Shown here in pieces: positions 35,054 to 43,993 of a stretch of 51,339 nucleotides of DNA. The DNA comes from Streptomyces sp. SM11 (GTDB lineage: Bacteria > Actinomycetota > Actinomycetes > Streptomycetales > Streptomycetaceae): assembly GCF_002910905.1 (NCBI RefSeq), contig NZ_NEUE01000192.1, positions 1-51,339 on the forward strand. Direction: 5' to 3'. A model generated the notes under the pieces. The model did not search any database and was not told the origin of the DNA. It saw only the letters and a program-made list of their open reading frames with translations. Within the stretch, counting starts at the first letter, position 1; every line of letters starts with the position of its first letter. The translations under genes and the position numbers were made by a program.

Positions 35054-37149
35054 GGCGTGTCCGGGGACGTCTCGCGGCTCAGAGCCCCCGGCCACCAGGC
35101 CTTCGGTCCGATGTCCCGCACCAGTGCCGGGACGAGGAGCGACCGGACGACCAGCGTGTCCAGCAGGACACCGAAGGCCACGATGAACGCGATCTGGACC
35201 AGGAACGCCAGCGGGATCACACCCAGCGCGGCGAAGGTGGCCGCCAGGACGACACCCGCCGACGTGATGACCCCGCCGGTCGAGGTCAGCCCGCGCAGGA
35301 TGCCCTCCCTGGTGCCGTGCCGCAGCGACTCCTCCCGGACCCGCGACATCAGGAAGATGTTGTAGTCGACGCCCAGGGCGACCAGGAAGACGAATCCGTA
35401 CAGGGGCACCGACGAATCCGTGCCGCTGAAGCCGAACACATGGGTGAAGACCAGCGAGGAGATACCGAGTGTGGCCAGGAAGTTCAGTGCCACCGTCACC
35501 ACGAGCAGTACCGGCATGAGCAGCGATCGCAGCAGGAGGACCAGGATCACCAGGATGATCGCCAGCACCACCGGCACGATCAGTGTGCGGTCGTCCTCCG
35601 CCGTCCGCTGGGTGTCGTACTGCTGGGCGGTATAGCCGCCGACCAGGGCGTCCGATCCGGGTACCGCGTGCACCGCGGTGCGCAGCGCGGCCACCGTCTC
35701 CTTGGCGCCGTCGCTGTCGGCCGCGTCCTTGAGGGTCGCGTCGATGCGGACCCTGCCGTCGACGACGAGCGGTTCGCCGCCCGGCCGCCCGCTCGCGCTC
35801 ACCGGCGCGACGGATGCCACCCCGTCGGTACGGCCGGCGGCCTCGCTGACCTCGGTCAGCCGGTCGGCCGCCGAGATGATCACCACCGGACTGCCCGAAC
35901 CGCCGGGGAAGTGCTCGCTCAGCGTCTTCTGGGCGGTCACGGACGGAGCGTCGTTGACGAAGATCTCGTCGAGCGGCACCCCCTTGGACGTGAGGGTGGG
36001 CGCGAACGCGGCGCAGGCGATCAGGGCCGCCAGGGTGATCGTCCAGACCTTGCGGGGCGCCCGGTCGACGAGGGCGGCGACCCGGTGCCAGATGCCGTGG
36101 CCGCCGGACGTCCCGTCGCCCGCGGGCCGGGGCTTCGCGGGCCAGTAAGCGGTCCGGCCCAGCAGCACCAGGACGGCTGGCAGGAAGGTCAGAGCGCTGA
36201 GCGCCGAGCAGGCGATGCCGATCGCGCCGACCGGCCCGAGGGCGCGGTTGTTGGTGAGGTCGCTGAGTAGCAGCGCCAGCAGCCCCGCCGCCACCGTCGC
36301 GGCGCTCGCGGCGATCGGTCCGAAGGACTCGCGCAGCGCGATACGCATCGCGGTGAACCGGTCGCCGTGGACGGCGAGTTCCTCCCGGAACCGGGCGGTG
36401 AGCAACAGTGCGTAGTCCGTCGCCGCGCCGATCACCAGGATCGACAGGATGCCCTGCACCTGACCGTCCACGCGCACGATGTCGTGGTCTGCGAGGACGT
36501 AGACGATCGCACAGGACAGGGCGAGGGCGAACACGGCGCCGATGATGATGACGAAGGGCAGCAGCACACTGCGGTAGACCAGCAGCAGGATGACGAGCAC
36601 CGTGGTCAGCGCGACCCCGAGCAGCAGCCCGTCGATGCCCGCGAAGGCGTCGGACAGGTCGGCCTGACTCGCGGCCGGCCCCGCCAGCTGGACCGTCGTG
36701 CCGGGCACGGACGCGCCTGCCTCCTCGATCCTCTCCAGCACGGCCGGCAGTTCGTCCCCGAGACCGGGGCTCAGCTGCACGATGCCCTGGAGCGCGAGGC
36801 CGTCCTCGGAGGGCAGCGCGGGAGAGGGCGCTCCGGCCACGCCGTCGCTCCCGGCGAGCGGGGCGAGGGCGCCGGTGGCGGCCTCCCGCTGCCCGCTGTC
36901 CAGTGGCGCGTCCTGCTCCGCCGATGTCCAGACGAGGATGACCGGCAGGGTCTCGTCCTGCTGGAACGCCTTCTGGGCGTCGATGACTTGGGTGGACTCG
37001 GCGTTCTGCGGCAGGAAGGCCGCCTGGTCGTTGGTGGCGACCTCGCCGAGCTTCCCGGCGTACGGGCCGAGCCCGCCGCCGATGCCGAGCCAGGCGATCA
37101 GCAGGACGAAGGGGATCAGCCGGCGAACCGACCGTGCAGGGGTGGACAT
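35005..37149 (-). CDS. MMPL/RND family transporter
   Basis: A 714-residue membrane protein with about 12 helices and two MMPL repeats. Each has a large extracellular loop after the first helix and a conserved transmembrane motif: GAATDYALLLTARFREEL (about residue 240) and GVDYNIFLMSRVREES (about residue 590), whose Asp-Tyr pairs carry protons. It should export lipids, siderophores or hydrophobic drugs. ATG 37149 follows GGGAGAGG. It lies downstream of a MarR gene on the same strand, with a perfect 17-bp palindrome between, so MarR control of efflux is likely. Confidence 0.93.
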   Translation of the reverse strand: MSTPARSVRRLIPFVLLIAWLGIGGGLGPYAGKLGEVATNDQAAFLPQNAESTQVIDAQKAFQQDETLPVILVWTSAEQDAPLDSGQREAATGALAPLAGSDGVAGAPSPALPSEDGLALQGIVQLSPGLGDELPAVLERIEEAGASVPGTTVQLAGPAASQADLSDAFAGIDGLLLGVALTTVLVILLLVYRSVLLPFVIIIGAVFALALSCAIVYVLADHDIVRVDGQVQGILSILVIGAATDYALLLTARFREELAVHGDRFTAMRIALRESFGPIAASAATVAAGLLALLLSDLTNNRALGPVGAIGIACSALSALTFLPAVLVLLGRTAYWPAKPRPAGDGTSGGHGIWHRVAALVDRAPRKVWTITLAALIACAAFAPTLTSKGVPLDEIFVNDAPSVTAQKTLSEHFPGGSGSPVVIISAADRLTEVSEAAGRTDGVASVAPVSASGRPGGEPLVVDGRVRIDATLKDAADSDGAKETVAALRTAVHAVPGSDALVGGYTAQQYDTQRTAEDDRTLIVPVVLAIILVILVLLLRSLLMPVLLVVTVALNFLATLGISSLVFTHVFGFSGTDSSVPLYGFVFLVALGVDYNIFLMSRVREESLRHGTREGILRGLTSTGGVITSAGVVLAATFAALGVIPLAFLVQIAFIVAFGVLLDTLVVRSLLVPALVRDIGPKAWWPGALSRETSPDTPYGRRRASPGAQPGSR

Positions 37150-37199
37150 GCCTCTCCCGGGGGGTGGGGATATCTCGGCAGGTATCTCATCGATGAACA

Positions 37200-37216
37200 A
37201 TCTCAATCATTGAGAT
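37200..37216. promoter_or_regulatory. MarR-type operator ATCTCAATCATTGAGAT
   Basis: A perfect 17-bp palindrome centred on one C, 50 bp upstream of the MMPL start, with a weaker TATCTCATCGATGA half-related site at about 37182-37195. It matches the size and style of MarR operators. Confidence 0.8.
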
Positions 37217-37296
37217 ACATTACGGGACTGTCCCGGGGGAACCGTACGGGGGGTCGCTTCGCCGCACCCTGTGAACGCGCCGGGCCGGGGAAGAAC

Positions 37297-37797
37297 TCAG
37301 CGACGCGCCGGGGGGACCTCGGCCAGCTCCTCGTTCATGGCGGCGAGGAAACGCAGGACGGTCGTCAGCTCCGTCTCACTGAAGCGTGCCCTGGCCCGTG
37401 CCGTGGCCTCGGCGAGCGGCATGAAATAGTCGCGGGCGGCCGTGCGGGCACTCGCCTCGTAGTACACGTGCACCACCCGGCGGTCGGTGCTCTCCCGGGC
37501 CCGGCGGATGTGCCCGGCCCGCTCCAGCCGGTCCAGGCAGGCCGTCACCGCGCCGGAGGTGAGGCCCAGATGCTCGCGGAGCGTCCCCGGAGTCAGGGGC
37601 GACGGGGCGTCGAGGACAGCGGCGAGCGCGCTCACGTCCGTGGGGTGCAGCTGCTGGTTCGTCGCGAAACCGTGGGTCATCCGGTTGATCTCGCCGTTCA
37701 TCCGGCGCAGCTCGACCGCGAAGGCCTGAAGGTCTGCGAGCGGCGCCTCGGAATCCGAGGTACCGCTCCGGGTCGGTCGGTCGTCGGCGCTGGTCAC
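37297..37797 (-). CDS. MarR family regulator
   Basis: A 166-residue protein. The winged helix spans residues 45-125: PTDVSALAAVLDAPSPLTPG, then LREHLGLTSGAVTACLDRLE and RRARESTDRRVVHVYYEASA, with the conserved Asp-Arg-Arg of the wing. Flanking helices (residues 20-45 and 130-160) form the dimer interface. GTG 37797 is the first start. It is followed on the same strand by the MMPL transporter, with a MarR-like palindrome between, so it most likely represses that exporter. Confidence 0.93.
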   Translation of the reverse strand: MTSADDRPTRSGTSDSEAPLADLQAFAVELRRMNGEINRMTHGFATNQQLHPTDVSALAAVLDAPSPLTPGTLREHLGLTSGAVTACLDRLERAGHIRRARESTDRRVVHVYYEASARTAARDYFMPLAEATARARARFSETELTTVLRFLAAMNEELAEVPPARR

Positions 37798-37822
37798 GCC
37801 CTCAGCGTATAGAACGGGCGCC

Positions 37823-37867
37823 CGGATACCGTGCCCGGACCGTCACGCGGTCCGGGCACGGTATCCG
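37823..37867 (-). terminator. Perfect 19-bp terminator hairpin
   Basis: CGGATACCGTGCCCGGACC (37823-37841) and its exact reverse complement at 37849-37867 with a 7-nt loop, 28 bp after the fasciclin stop codon and before marR. Confidence 0.88.
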
Positions 37868-37895
37868 CTGTGCGCGGGCAGTGGCACCAGGCCCG

Positions 37896-38477
37896 TCACT
37901 TCGACGGCGGCATCAGCACCGTGTCGACCAGGTTCACCGTGGCGTTGGCCGTCGGCACATTGCCACAGACGATCTTCGAGGAGTCGTTCACCGTGAACGC
38001 GGAGCCCGAACCCTTCGTCGTGAGGTCGCTGCCCTCCAGCGTCTTGAAGGTGCCGTTCTCCATCTGCTGGGTCGTGACCTTCTCGCCCACCACGTGGTAC
38101 GTCAGCACCTTGGTGAGCTCGGCCTTGTCGTTCAGGAGTGCCTCCAGATCCGCCTGCGGGATCTTCTCGAAGGCGGCGTTGGTCGGCGCGAACACCGTGA
38201 TGTTCTCCGCGTTGTTCAGGGTGTCGACCAGGCCTGCCTTCTCCACCGCGCCGGCGAGGGTGGAGAGTTCGGGGTTGTTGGACGCGGCGGTGGCGACCGG
38301 GTCCTTCGCCATGCCCTCCAGGCTGCCCGCGCCCTCCGCGGGTACGGAGGAACAGGCGGGGCCGTACGGCTCGGTGGGAGCCTCGGCCTGAGCCTGCGGA
38401 GCGAAGAACGCCAGAGAGGCGGGGAAAGCGAGTGCCGCGGCGGCCGCCGCTGTGCGCTGAAGACGGGTGATCGTCAT
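37896..38477 (-). CDS. Secreted fasciclin (FAS1) domain protein
   Basis: A 193-residue protein. Residues 1-32 are a Sec signal peptide (TITRLQRTAAAAAALAFPAS, then cleavage near AQAEA). Residues 55-192 are one FAS1 domain with the H1 motif ITVFAPTNAAFEKI and the H2-region LTKVLTYHVVGEKV, then ANATVNLVDTVLMPP. Length fits single-domain MPT70/MPB70-like proteins. It is exported and probably functions in adhesion or surface interactions. ATG 38477 follows CGGAGGAGA. It ends at a strong terminator. Confidence 0.93.
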   Translation of the reverse strand: MTITRLQRTAAAAAALAFPASLAFFAPQAQAEAPTEPYGPACSSVPAEGAGSLEGMAKDPVATAASNNPELSTLAGAVEKAGLVDTLNNAENITVFAPTNAAFEKIPQADLEALLNDKAELTKVLTYHVVGEKVTTQQMENGTFKTLEGSDLTTKGSGSAFTVNDSSKIVCGNVPTANATVNLVDTVLMPPSK

Positions 38478-38630
38478 GATGTCTCCTCCGGCGAGCGGGG
38501 GTGGGTCTCCTCTGTCTCTCCCAGTCTGTCGCGCGTCCGCCCGGACCGCTCGCCGCGTCGTTTCTGCGTCGAATCCACCTCCCGCCGGGCCTGCGGCATC
38601 GATCCGCGACACCGGGGCAACCGGGATGAC

Positions 38631-39469
38631 ATGAATACCCGTTCAGTAGCAGCGCAGGGACGCGGCCAGACCCGACGGGCCGCCAACAGCACCGCGATGG
38701 AGGCAGGGGCCCGGGCCGGGTTCGGAGCCCGTGGGGTGATCTACGTCCTGGTGGGCGCCCTCGCCCTGTAGATCGCGCTCTCCGGCGGCGGAGAACAGGC
38801 CGACCGGGGCGGCGCGATCGCCGAGATAGCCGAGAAGCCCTTCGGGAAGATCCTGTTGTGGGCGCTCGGCATCGCCCTGGCCGGAATGGCGCTCTGGCGG
38901 CTCTCCGAGGCGCTGGTCGGCCAGGCCGGGCCCGACAGCTGTAGGCCCACCGAGCGGGCCATGGCGGCGGGCCGCTGCGTCTTCTACGGATTCGTGGCCT
39001 ACTCCGTCCTGTCCTTCGCCGCGGGTGACACGGCAGCGGGGGCGGTTCGTCCGACCGGCAGTCGCAGGACGTCACTGCCAAGGTGCTCGGCTGGCCGGGC
39101 GGCCAGTGGATCGTCGGCATCACGGGAGTCGCGGTGGCCTGCGCCGGACTGTGGATCGCGGTCCGGGCTCTGCTTCGGAAGTTCCACAAGCATCTGAAGA
39201 TGTCGCAGAGGGCGCGGCGGACCCGCCGTGCCGTCGACTTCACCGGCGTGTTCGGTGGTACGGCGCGGGGCATCGTCTTCGCCACGGCGGGTGGATTCGC
39301 CGTGGCCGCCGCGATCGAGCACCAGCCGGACAGGTCGAAGGGCATGGACGACACCCTGCGCTCCTTCGCCGACACCCCGGCGGGCCCGTGGCTCCTGGTG
39401 GTCATCGCCCTCGGGCTGGTCGCCTTCGGCGTGTTCTCCTGGGGCAACGCCCGCTATCGCGAGGTCTGA
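38631..39469 (+). pseudogene. DUF1206 membrane protein with stop codon and frameshift
   Basis: The frame starts at ATG 38631 and reads ARAGFGARGVIYVLVGALAL, a stop (TAG 38769), then IALSGGGEQADRGGAIAEIA and LLWALGIALAGMALWRLSEA, typical DUF1206. The stop sits where family members have Gln (CAG). At about 39031 one missing G shifts the frame; afterwards it reads QSQDVTAKVLGWPGGQWIVG and ends NARYREV at 39469. Apart from these two lesions the six-helix protein is complete. Function of the family is unknown. Confidence 0.8.
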
Positions 39470-39999
39470 GCGCCTCCCCGTCCGAGCTGTCCGCCCGCCG
39501 CAGCGGCCCTGCGGGCGGCGTCGGCCTCACGGTCGGCCTGCTCCGGGTGCCGGCGACGCCAGTACGGATTGTCGTGGGGCAGTCCACCGGTCACCCGCCC
39601 GTACATCCCGAAGGTCAGGATCAGCAGCCCCATCACGAAGCTGAAGACGACGTTCGACATCCCGAAGTCCAGGATGTTCGCGGACCGGTCCAGGATGAAG
39701 AGGTGGCCGAAGCCGCTCAGCAGGAAGAGCGTGCCGATCGTCATGTTCAGGGTGGAGGCCACGTTGCCGCCCACCACGGTCCCGGCGATCAGCAGCCCGC
39801 CGACGGCCACGGAGATCAGGCTCAGCAGCCCGTTGGTCGACAGCCCGGCGATGCTGTCGCCGGTGGTGTCGAAGAAACTCAGCTGGTTCGTGAAGCCGAG
39901 GATGCCAAAGGCGAGCAGGATGGCGCCGCAGAGACCCGCGCCGATCCGGTACACCATCGCCAGCCGGTGATCGACGGGGAGTTCGTCGCTCAGTTTCAT
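39454..39999 (-). CDS. DUF4383 membrane protein
   Basis: A 181-residue protein with four membrane helices and the DUF4383 pattern: YRIGAGLCGAILLAFGILGF, LLSLISVAVGGLLIAGTVVG, NMTIGTLFLLSGFGHLFILD, NVVFSFVMGLLILTFGMYGR. An Asn-Pro-Tyr-Trp-Arg and an Arg/Ala-rich tail follow. ATG 39999 has an AGGAGA site. It is divergent from the B12-type regulator gene and may be controlled by it. Its end overlaps the DUF1206 pseudogene by 16 bp. Function unknown. Confidence 0.88.
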   Translation of the reverse strand: MKLSDELPVDHRLAMVYRIGAGLCGAILLAFGILGFTNQLSFFDTTGDSIAGLSTNGLLSLISVAVGGLLIAGTVVGGNVASTLNMTIGTLFLLSGFGHLFILDRSANILDFGMSNVVFSFVMGLLILTFGMYGRVTGGLPHDNPYWRRRHPEQADREADAARRAAAAGGQLGRGGAQTSR

Positions 40000-40149
40000 G
40001 GCCGTCTCCTGTCACTCCTGCTACGGGCCGGGGCGAGGTCGTCGTCGTGCACGAGGGCGCACATCGCACGGCACCCGCGCTGTCTCCAGCGAACCGCGCA
40101 GTGACGGGTCGGGCAACATGCACCGCTTTTGCATCGTATCGTGTGATTT

Positions 40150-41136
40150 ATGAACCCGGATATGGGCCTCGTGATCGAACCGGCGGGCGAGCTGCCGGCG
40201 GAAGCCCCGGCCGACGGGGGGCTCACCACCGGTACGGTGGCCCGTCTCCTGGGCGTCGCGCCGACCACGCTGCGCTCGTGGGACCGTCGTTACGGCATCG
40301 GCCCGGCCGCACGGGAGGGCGGCCGGCACCGCCGCTGGACCGCGGCGGACATCGCCGCTCTGCGCAACATGTGTCGCCTGACGAGTGCGGGTCTCCCGGC
40401 GGCGGAGGCCGCTCGCGCCGTCCTGGCCGGAACGTCCCGCGACACGGCCGTGCCACGGTCCGGGCGCGCCTCCCGGCCTCCTGGGCCGCTTCCGGTCGGC
40501 AGGGCCCGCCGGGAGTGCCGTGGACTGGCCCGGGCGGCTGTCCGGCTGGACGCGCCGGCCATGGACGAGCTGCTCACGGCGGTACTCGACCGCTACGGAC
40601 TGCCGGCCGCGTGGGACGAGGTGATGATGCCGGCGCTGCACGCGGTGGGCCGCAGGTGGGAGACCTCGGGGGAGCGGTACATCGAAGTCGAGCACCTGCT
40701 GTCGTGGCACGTCTCCGGCGCGCTGCGCGGGGTATCGGCCGGGCGAGCCCCCGCTCCCGGTGCGGGCCTTTCCCTGCTGGCCTGTGTGCCCGGCGAGACC
40801 CATACGCTGGCGCTGGAGGCGCTCGCCGCGACCCTCGCCCAACGGGCTCTGCCGGTCCGCATGTTCGGCGCCGACCTGCCCGTCGGGGCGCTGGAGGAGG
40901 CGGTACGGCGCACCGGCCCCGCCTCGGTGGTTCTCTGGGCGCAGTCCCGCAGCACGGCGAGTCGCTCGCTCGTGGCCCGGGTGGAGGCGGTCGAGTGGGG
41001 CGTACGGGGTGCGCGCACGCGTCCCGTCGTGCTGGTGGCCGGGCCCGGCTGGGCCGGGGAGCAGCCGCCGGGGGCACGGCATCCTTCTGGGCTGGCCGAA
41101 GCGGTGGACGCCATGGCCACGCTCGGTGCGCGGTGA
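40150..41136 (+). CDS. MerR regulator with cobalamin-binding domain (CarH/LitR-like)
   Basis: A 328-residue protein. Residues 25-95 are a MerR winged helix (TTGTVARLLGVAPTTLRSWD, then RRYGIGPAAREGGRHRRWTA). Residues 115-195 form a helical bundle with RRWETSGERYIEVEHLLSWH; CarH photoreceptors carry W-x9-E-H here, whereas this protein has W-x10-E-H. Residues 205-325 are a Rossmann-like B12 domain with Glu-Thr-His (H218) as candidate cobalt ligand. CarH/LitR proteins bind adenosylcobalamin and release DNA in light. In Streptomyces LitR controls carotenoid genes, but none lie nearby. ATG 40150 is the only good start. Confidence 0.85.
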   Translation: MNPDMGLVIEPAGELPAEAPADGGLTTGTVARLLGVAPTTLRSWDRRYGIGPAAREGGRHRRWTAADIAALRNMCRLTSAGLPAAEAARAVLAGTSRDTAVPRSGRASRPPGPLPVGRARRECRGLARAAVRLDAPAMDELLTAVLDRYGLPAAWDEVMMPALHAVGRRWETSGERYIEVEHLLSWHVSGALRGVSAGRAPAPGAGLSLLACVPGETHTLALEALAATLAQRALPVRMFGADLPVGALEEAVRRTGPASVVLWAQSRSTASRSLVARVEAVEWGVRGARTRPVVLVAGPGWAGEQPPGARHPSGLAEAVDAMATLGAR

Positions 41137-41171
41137 CCGCGTCCGCGGCGGCGAGCACGCGTGCGCCCGGA

Positions 41172-41204
41172 GCCGTGAGCTGTCGGCTGCCGAGGGCTCA
41201 CGGC
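41172..41204. terminator. Hairpin between convergent genes
   Basis: GCCGTGAGC (41172-41180) pairs with GCTCACGGC (41196-41204), between the MerR and cysteine-desulfurase-like genes. Confidence 0.65.
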
Positions 41205-41223
41205 CACCGCCCGCCGTCCGTCG

Positions 41224-42456
41224 TCACCGCAGGAAGTCCGCCAGCCCCGCCAGGAGTCGCTCCACATCGTCCGTGTCGTTGTACGCGGAGAGCCCCACGC
41301 GCAGGCCACCACTGTCACCGAGGCCCAGGTGGCGGGAGGCCTCCAGGGCGTAGAAGGATCCGGCGGGCGCGTGTACGCCGGAGCGGGCGAGGGCGCGGTA
41401 GGCGTCCGTCGCGTCCCGGCCCTCGAAGGTGAGCAGCAAGGTGGGGGTACGTTCGGCGGCCCGGGAGTGCACGGTCACCCCGCCCAGTTCGCGTACCGCC
41501 CTCTCGACGCTCTTCCGCAACGCCGTCTCATGGACGTCGATCGCCGCGTACGCCGACCGCAGCCGTTCGCGACGCCCGGCATCGGTGACCGCATCGGCAC
41601 CCGCACCGGCTTCGGGGCCGGTGCCCAGGCTCGCGAGGAAGTCCACCGCCGCGCGTGTCCCCGCCATCGACTCGTAGGGGAGCGTGCCGAGTTCGAAGCG
41701 CTCCGGTACGGCGTCGGTGGACGGCGCCAGCTTGTCCGGACGGAGGGTGCCGAGCAGTTCGGGCCGGGCGGCGAGCACTCCGTGATGGGGGCCGAAGAAC
41801 TTGTACGGGGAGCAGACGAAGAAGTCCGCTCCGAGCCGCTCCACGTCCACCTGGTGGTGCGCGGTGAGATGGACCCCGTCCACGTACAGCAGCGCGCCGG
41901 CCCGGTGGACCAGGCCGGCGATGGCCGGGATGTCGGGCCGGGTGCCGATGAGGTTGGAGGCACCGGTCACGGCGACCAGCCGGGTCCGTCCGGTGAGCTG
42001 CGCGCCGACGGCCTCCGGGGACAGCTCTCCGGTCGCCGGGTCGAAATCGGCCCACCGCACGACTGCCCCCGTCTGCTCGGCCGCCCGCGTCCACGGGCGG
42101 ATGTTGGAGTCGTGGTCCAGCCGGCTGACGACCACCTCGTCCCCCGGGCTCCAGGTCCCGGCCAGGGTGCGCGAGAAGTCGTACGTGAGCTGGGTGGCGC
42201 TGCGGCCGAACACGATCCCGCCCGGGTCCGTGCCCAGCAGATCCGCCATCGCCTGCCGGAACCCGCGGACGATCTCCTCCGCGTTCACCTCCCCGGGCAG
42301 GGCGGCGCCCCGGATGGACAGGGGGCGGCTCATCGCCTCGCCGATCGCGGCGATAACGGAGGCCGGGGTCTGGGTGCCGCCCGGCCCGTCGAAGTGCGCC
42401 GTGCCGGACCGCAGGGCGGGGAACTGTGCGCGAACCGCGTCGACGTCGTACGACAA
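41224..42456 (-). CDS. Cysteine-desulfurase-like PLP enzyme
   Basis: A 410-residue class V aminotransferase-fold enzyme. It shows FDGPGGTQTPASVIAAIGEA, the DHDSNIRPW segment, an aspartate in ALLYVDGVHLTAHH that contacts PLP, and the PLP lysine in FFVCSPYKFFGPHHG (about residue 220). This subfamily is annotated as cysteine desulfurase-like or VC1184-like and lacks an obvious SUF partner here, so the substrate may not be cysteine. ATG 42456 is preceded by AGGAGG. It lies alone between a MerR gene and the PTM locus. Confidence 0.88.
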   Translation of the reverse strand: MSYDVDAVRAQFPALRSGTAHFDGPGGTQTPASVIAAIGEAMSRPLSIRGAALPGEVNAEEIVRGFRQAMADLLGTDPGGIVFGRSATQLTYDFSRTLAGTWSPGDEVVVSRLDHDSNIRPWTRAAEQTGAVVRWADFDPATGELSPEAVGAQLTGRTRLVAVTGASNLIGTRPDIPAIAGLVHRAGALLYVDGVHLTAHHQVDVERLGADFFVCSPYKFFGPHHGVLAARPELLGTLRPDKLAPSTDAVPERFELGTLPYESMAGTRAAVDFLASLGTGPEAGAGADAVTDAGRRERLRSAYAAIDVHETALRKSVERAVRELGGVTVHSRAAERTPTLLLTFEGRDATDAYRALARSGVHAPAGSFYALEASRHLGLGDSGGLRVGLSAYNDTDDVERLLAGLADFLR

Positions 42457-43010
42457 GGAGGCTCCTCGATTCGTTGATCTGCTGTCGGTTCCGGTGCCGG
42501 ACTCCGTTGCGGGACTTTGCTGTGATCATCTCAGGGCGGTGTCCTCCGGCGGAAGGCGTGGGGCCGGTCGGGGGCGCTTTCCGGGGTGCTGGTTCTGCGC
42601 GGGCGCACCGCTCCTCGCTCGAACGTGCGCCTGAGCGTGGGACTTTGTGTCCCGGCGCACCGGAATGCGCCGTCCTTCGGTGTCGCGATGATCCTATGAA
42701 GGAATTGCTCGCACAAATGAACTCGCCTCGGTTGTGCGACCTTCCCGCTTCCCGCGTTCCTGTCATCGGATGAATGCGTTCGTCAATCTCTTTGAGTCGG
42801 TCGTGGTTAAAGTCGTGGGAACGGGAAATAGATGATCTGGGCTAATGGGGTCGGGGGCATCAGTTCACGCCACGGCCGAATTTCATCGGGATCGGGTGTC
42901 TGAGAAGTCGCCGGTGCGGGGGCCGTGATCGCCACCCGGGGCTGCCCTGGGCTGCGTTGATGCGACGCGATGAGTTCTCTCCCAGCACTGTCACTTGTGG
43001 AGGGTCACGG
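42457..43010. other. AT-richer intergenic region upstream of the PTM locus
   Basis: No gene. A bulged hairpin lies at 42625-42660 (GTGCGCC/GGCGCAC with inner GGGAC/GTCCC). From about 42770 the GC content drops clearly, with a possible -10 (TAGATG, about 42829) and an AdpA-like site at 42863-42872. GGAGGG just before 43011 is the ribosome-binding site of the hydroxylase. The region probably holds the PTM promoter. Confidence 0.55.
42863..42872 (-). promoter_or_regulatory. AdpA-like binding site
   Basis: On the minus strand the sequence TGGCGTGAAC fits the AdpA consensus TGGCSNGWWY at every position. It lies about 140 bp before the hydroxylase start. A single match is expected by chance perhaps once in several such regions. 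Confidence 0.4.
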
Positions 43011-43952
43011 ATGGACGAGCGCGAGCGCCCCGCCGATGGCGAAATCTATTCGGCCAACTATTCGGTCGGGCGGAAGGGGTGGGCCGGTAATTGTCCTGCC
43101 CGGTTTCTTCGTGCCGTCGCCTACCCCGTTCTCCTCCTCGCGGTCGTATCCGTGAGCGCGGCCGCATTGTGGCTGAAGTGGGATCCGGCGCGGGTCAGTT
43201 CGCTTTTCCTGGTCGGGGTCATCTCCTACCTGGTCCTCCTGGAGCGGCTGATTCCATATGACCGGAACTGGCACCCCGGAAAACGCGAATGGCGCTGGTA
43301 CGGCATCTACTTCCTGCTCACCATGGCCGGAAGCGGTCTGGCACAACTGCTGGTAGCGCTGGCCGTCGGCCTGATCTCGCCGGAGGAGCCGGCCCGCTAC
43401 CTCTGGGTCGAGATACCGGGCGCGCTTCTCGCCGGATCGCTCGTCAGCTACCTGGTGCACCGGCTGGGCCACCGGAACGCCCTGCTCTGGCGACTGCACG
43501 GGGTGCATCACGTGCCCGAGAAGGTCAATGTCGCCAACAACGGCGTCAACCACGTGCTGGACATCGTCCTGGCCCAGAGCCTCGTCCAGCTGACCCTGGC
43601 CCTCGTCGGATTCTCCCGCCCCGCGGTGCTGGTGGCCGGACTCTTCGTCGCCGCCCAGGGCTACTTCGTCCACGCCAACATCGATGTCCGTATCGGACCG
43701 TTCAACCATCTGCTGGCCAGTCCCGAGCAGCACCGTCTGCATCACAGCACGGATCTGTCCGAAGCCGGCCACTACGGCTCCGACCTGTCGTGCTGGGACC
43801 ACCTCTTCGGCACCTTCACCTGGCACCCCGGTCGCGAACCCGCCGCCGTCGGACTCCACGACCCCACGACCTTCCCCGGCACCGGCGAGATCCTCGCCGC
43901 CCTCCTGTACCCCTGGCGACGCCGACCGGCACCGGGCCCCGGTCCGGAGTGA
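43011..43952 (+). CDS. Sterol desaturase/fatty-acid hydroxylase family enzyme (PTM hydroxylase type)
   Basis: A 313-residue membrane enzyme with about four helices and the three histidine boxes of the fatty-acid hydroxylase superfamily: HRLGH (about residue 151), HGVHH (about residue 164) and HRLHH (about residue 242), which bind the di-iron centre. It should hydroxylate a C-H bond with O2. Its position, 41 bp upstream of a KS-AT PKS that continues into an A-PCP-TE module and an FAD oxidase, is the hallmark first gene of PTM clusters, where the homologue (FtdA, HSAF SD) hydroxylates C3 of the ornithine-derived unit. ATG 43011 follows GGAGGG. Confidence 0.9.
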   Translation: MDERERPADGEIYSANYSVGRKGWAGNCPARFLRAVAYPVLLLAVVSVSAAALWLKWDPARVSSLFLVGVISYLVLLERLIPYDRNWHPGKREWRWYGIYFLLTMAGSGLAQLLVALAVGLISPEEPARYLWVEIPGALLAGSLVSYLVHRLGHRNALLWRLHGVHHVPEKVNVANNGVNHVLDIVLAQSLVQLTLALVGFSRPAVLVAGLFVAAQGYFVHANIDVRIGPFNHLLASPEQHRLHHSTDLSEAGHYGSDLSCWDHLFGTFTWHPGREPAAVGLHDPTTFPGTGEILAALLYPWRRRPAPGPGPE

Positions 43953-43993
43953 CCGTCGCCCCCTGACGCTCCACCACGTGTTGAGGAGTTCGA

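Noticed and set aside
40010..40150. Cobalamin riboswitch before the B12-type regulator
   Set aside because: No B12-box or multi-stem structure is visible in the short 150-bp gap.
42457..43010. Small regulatory RNA in the PTM upstream region
   Set aside because: Only one bulged hairpin is present without a clear promoter or terminator of its own.
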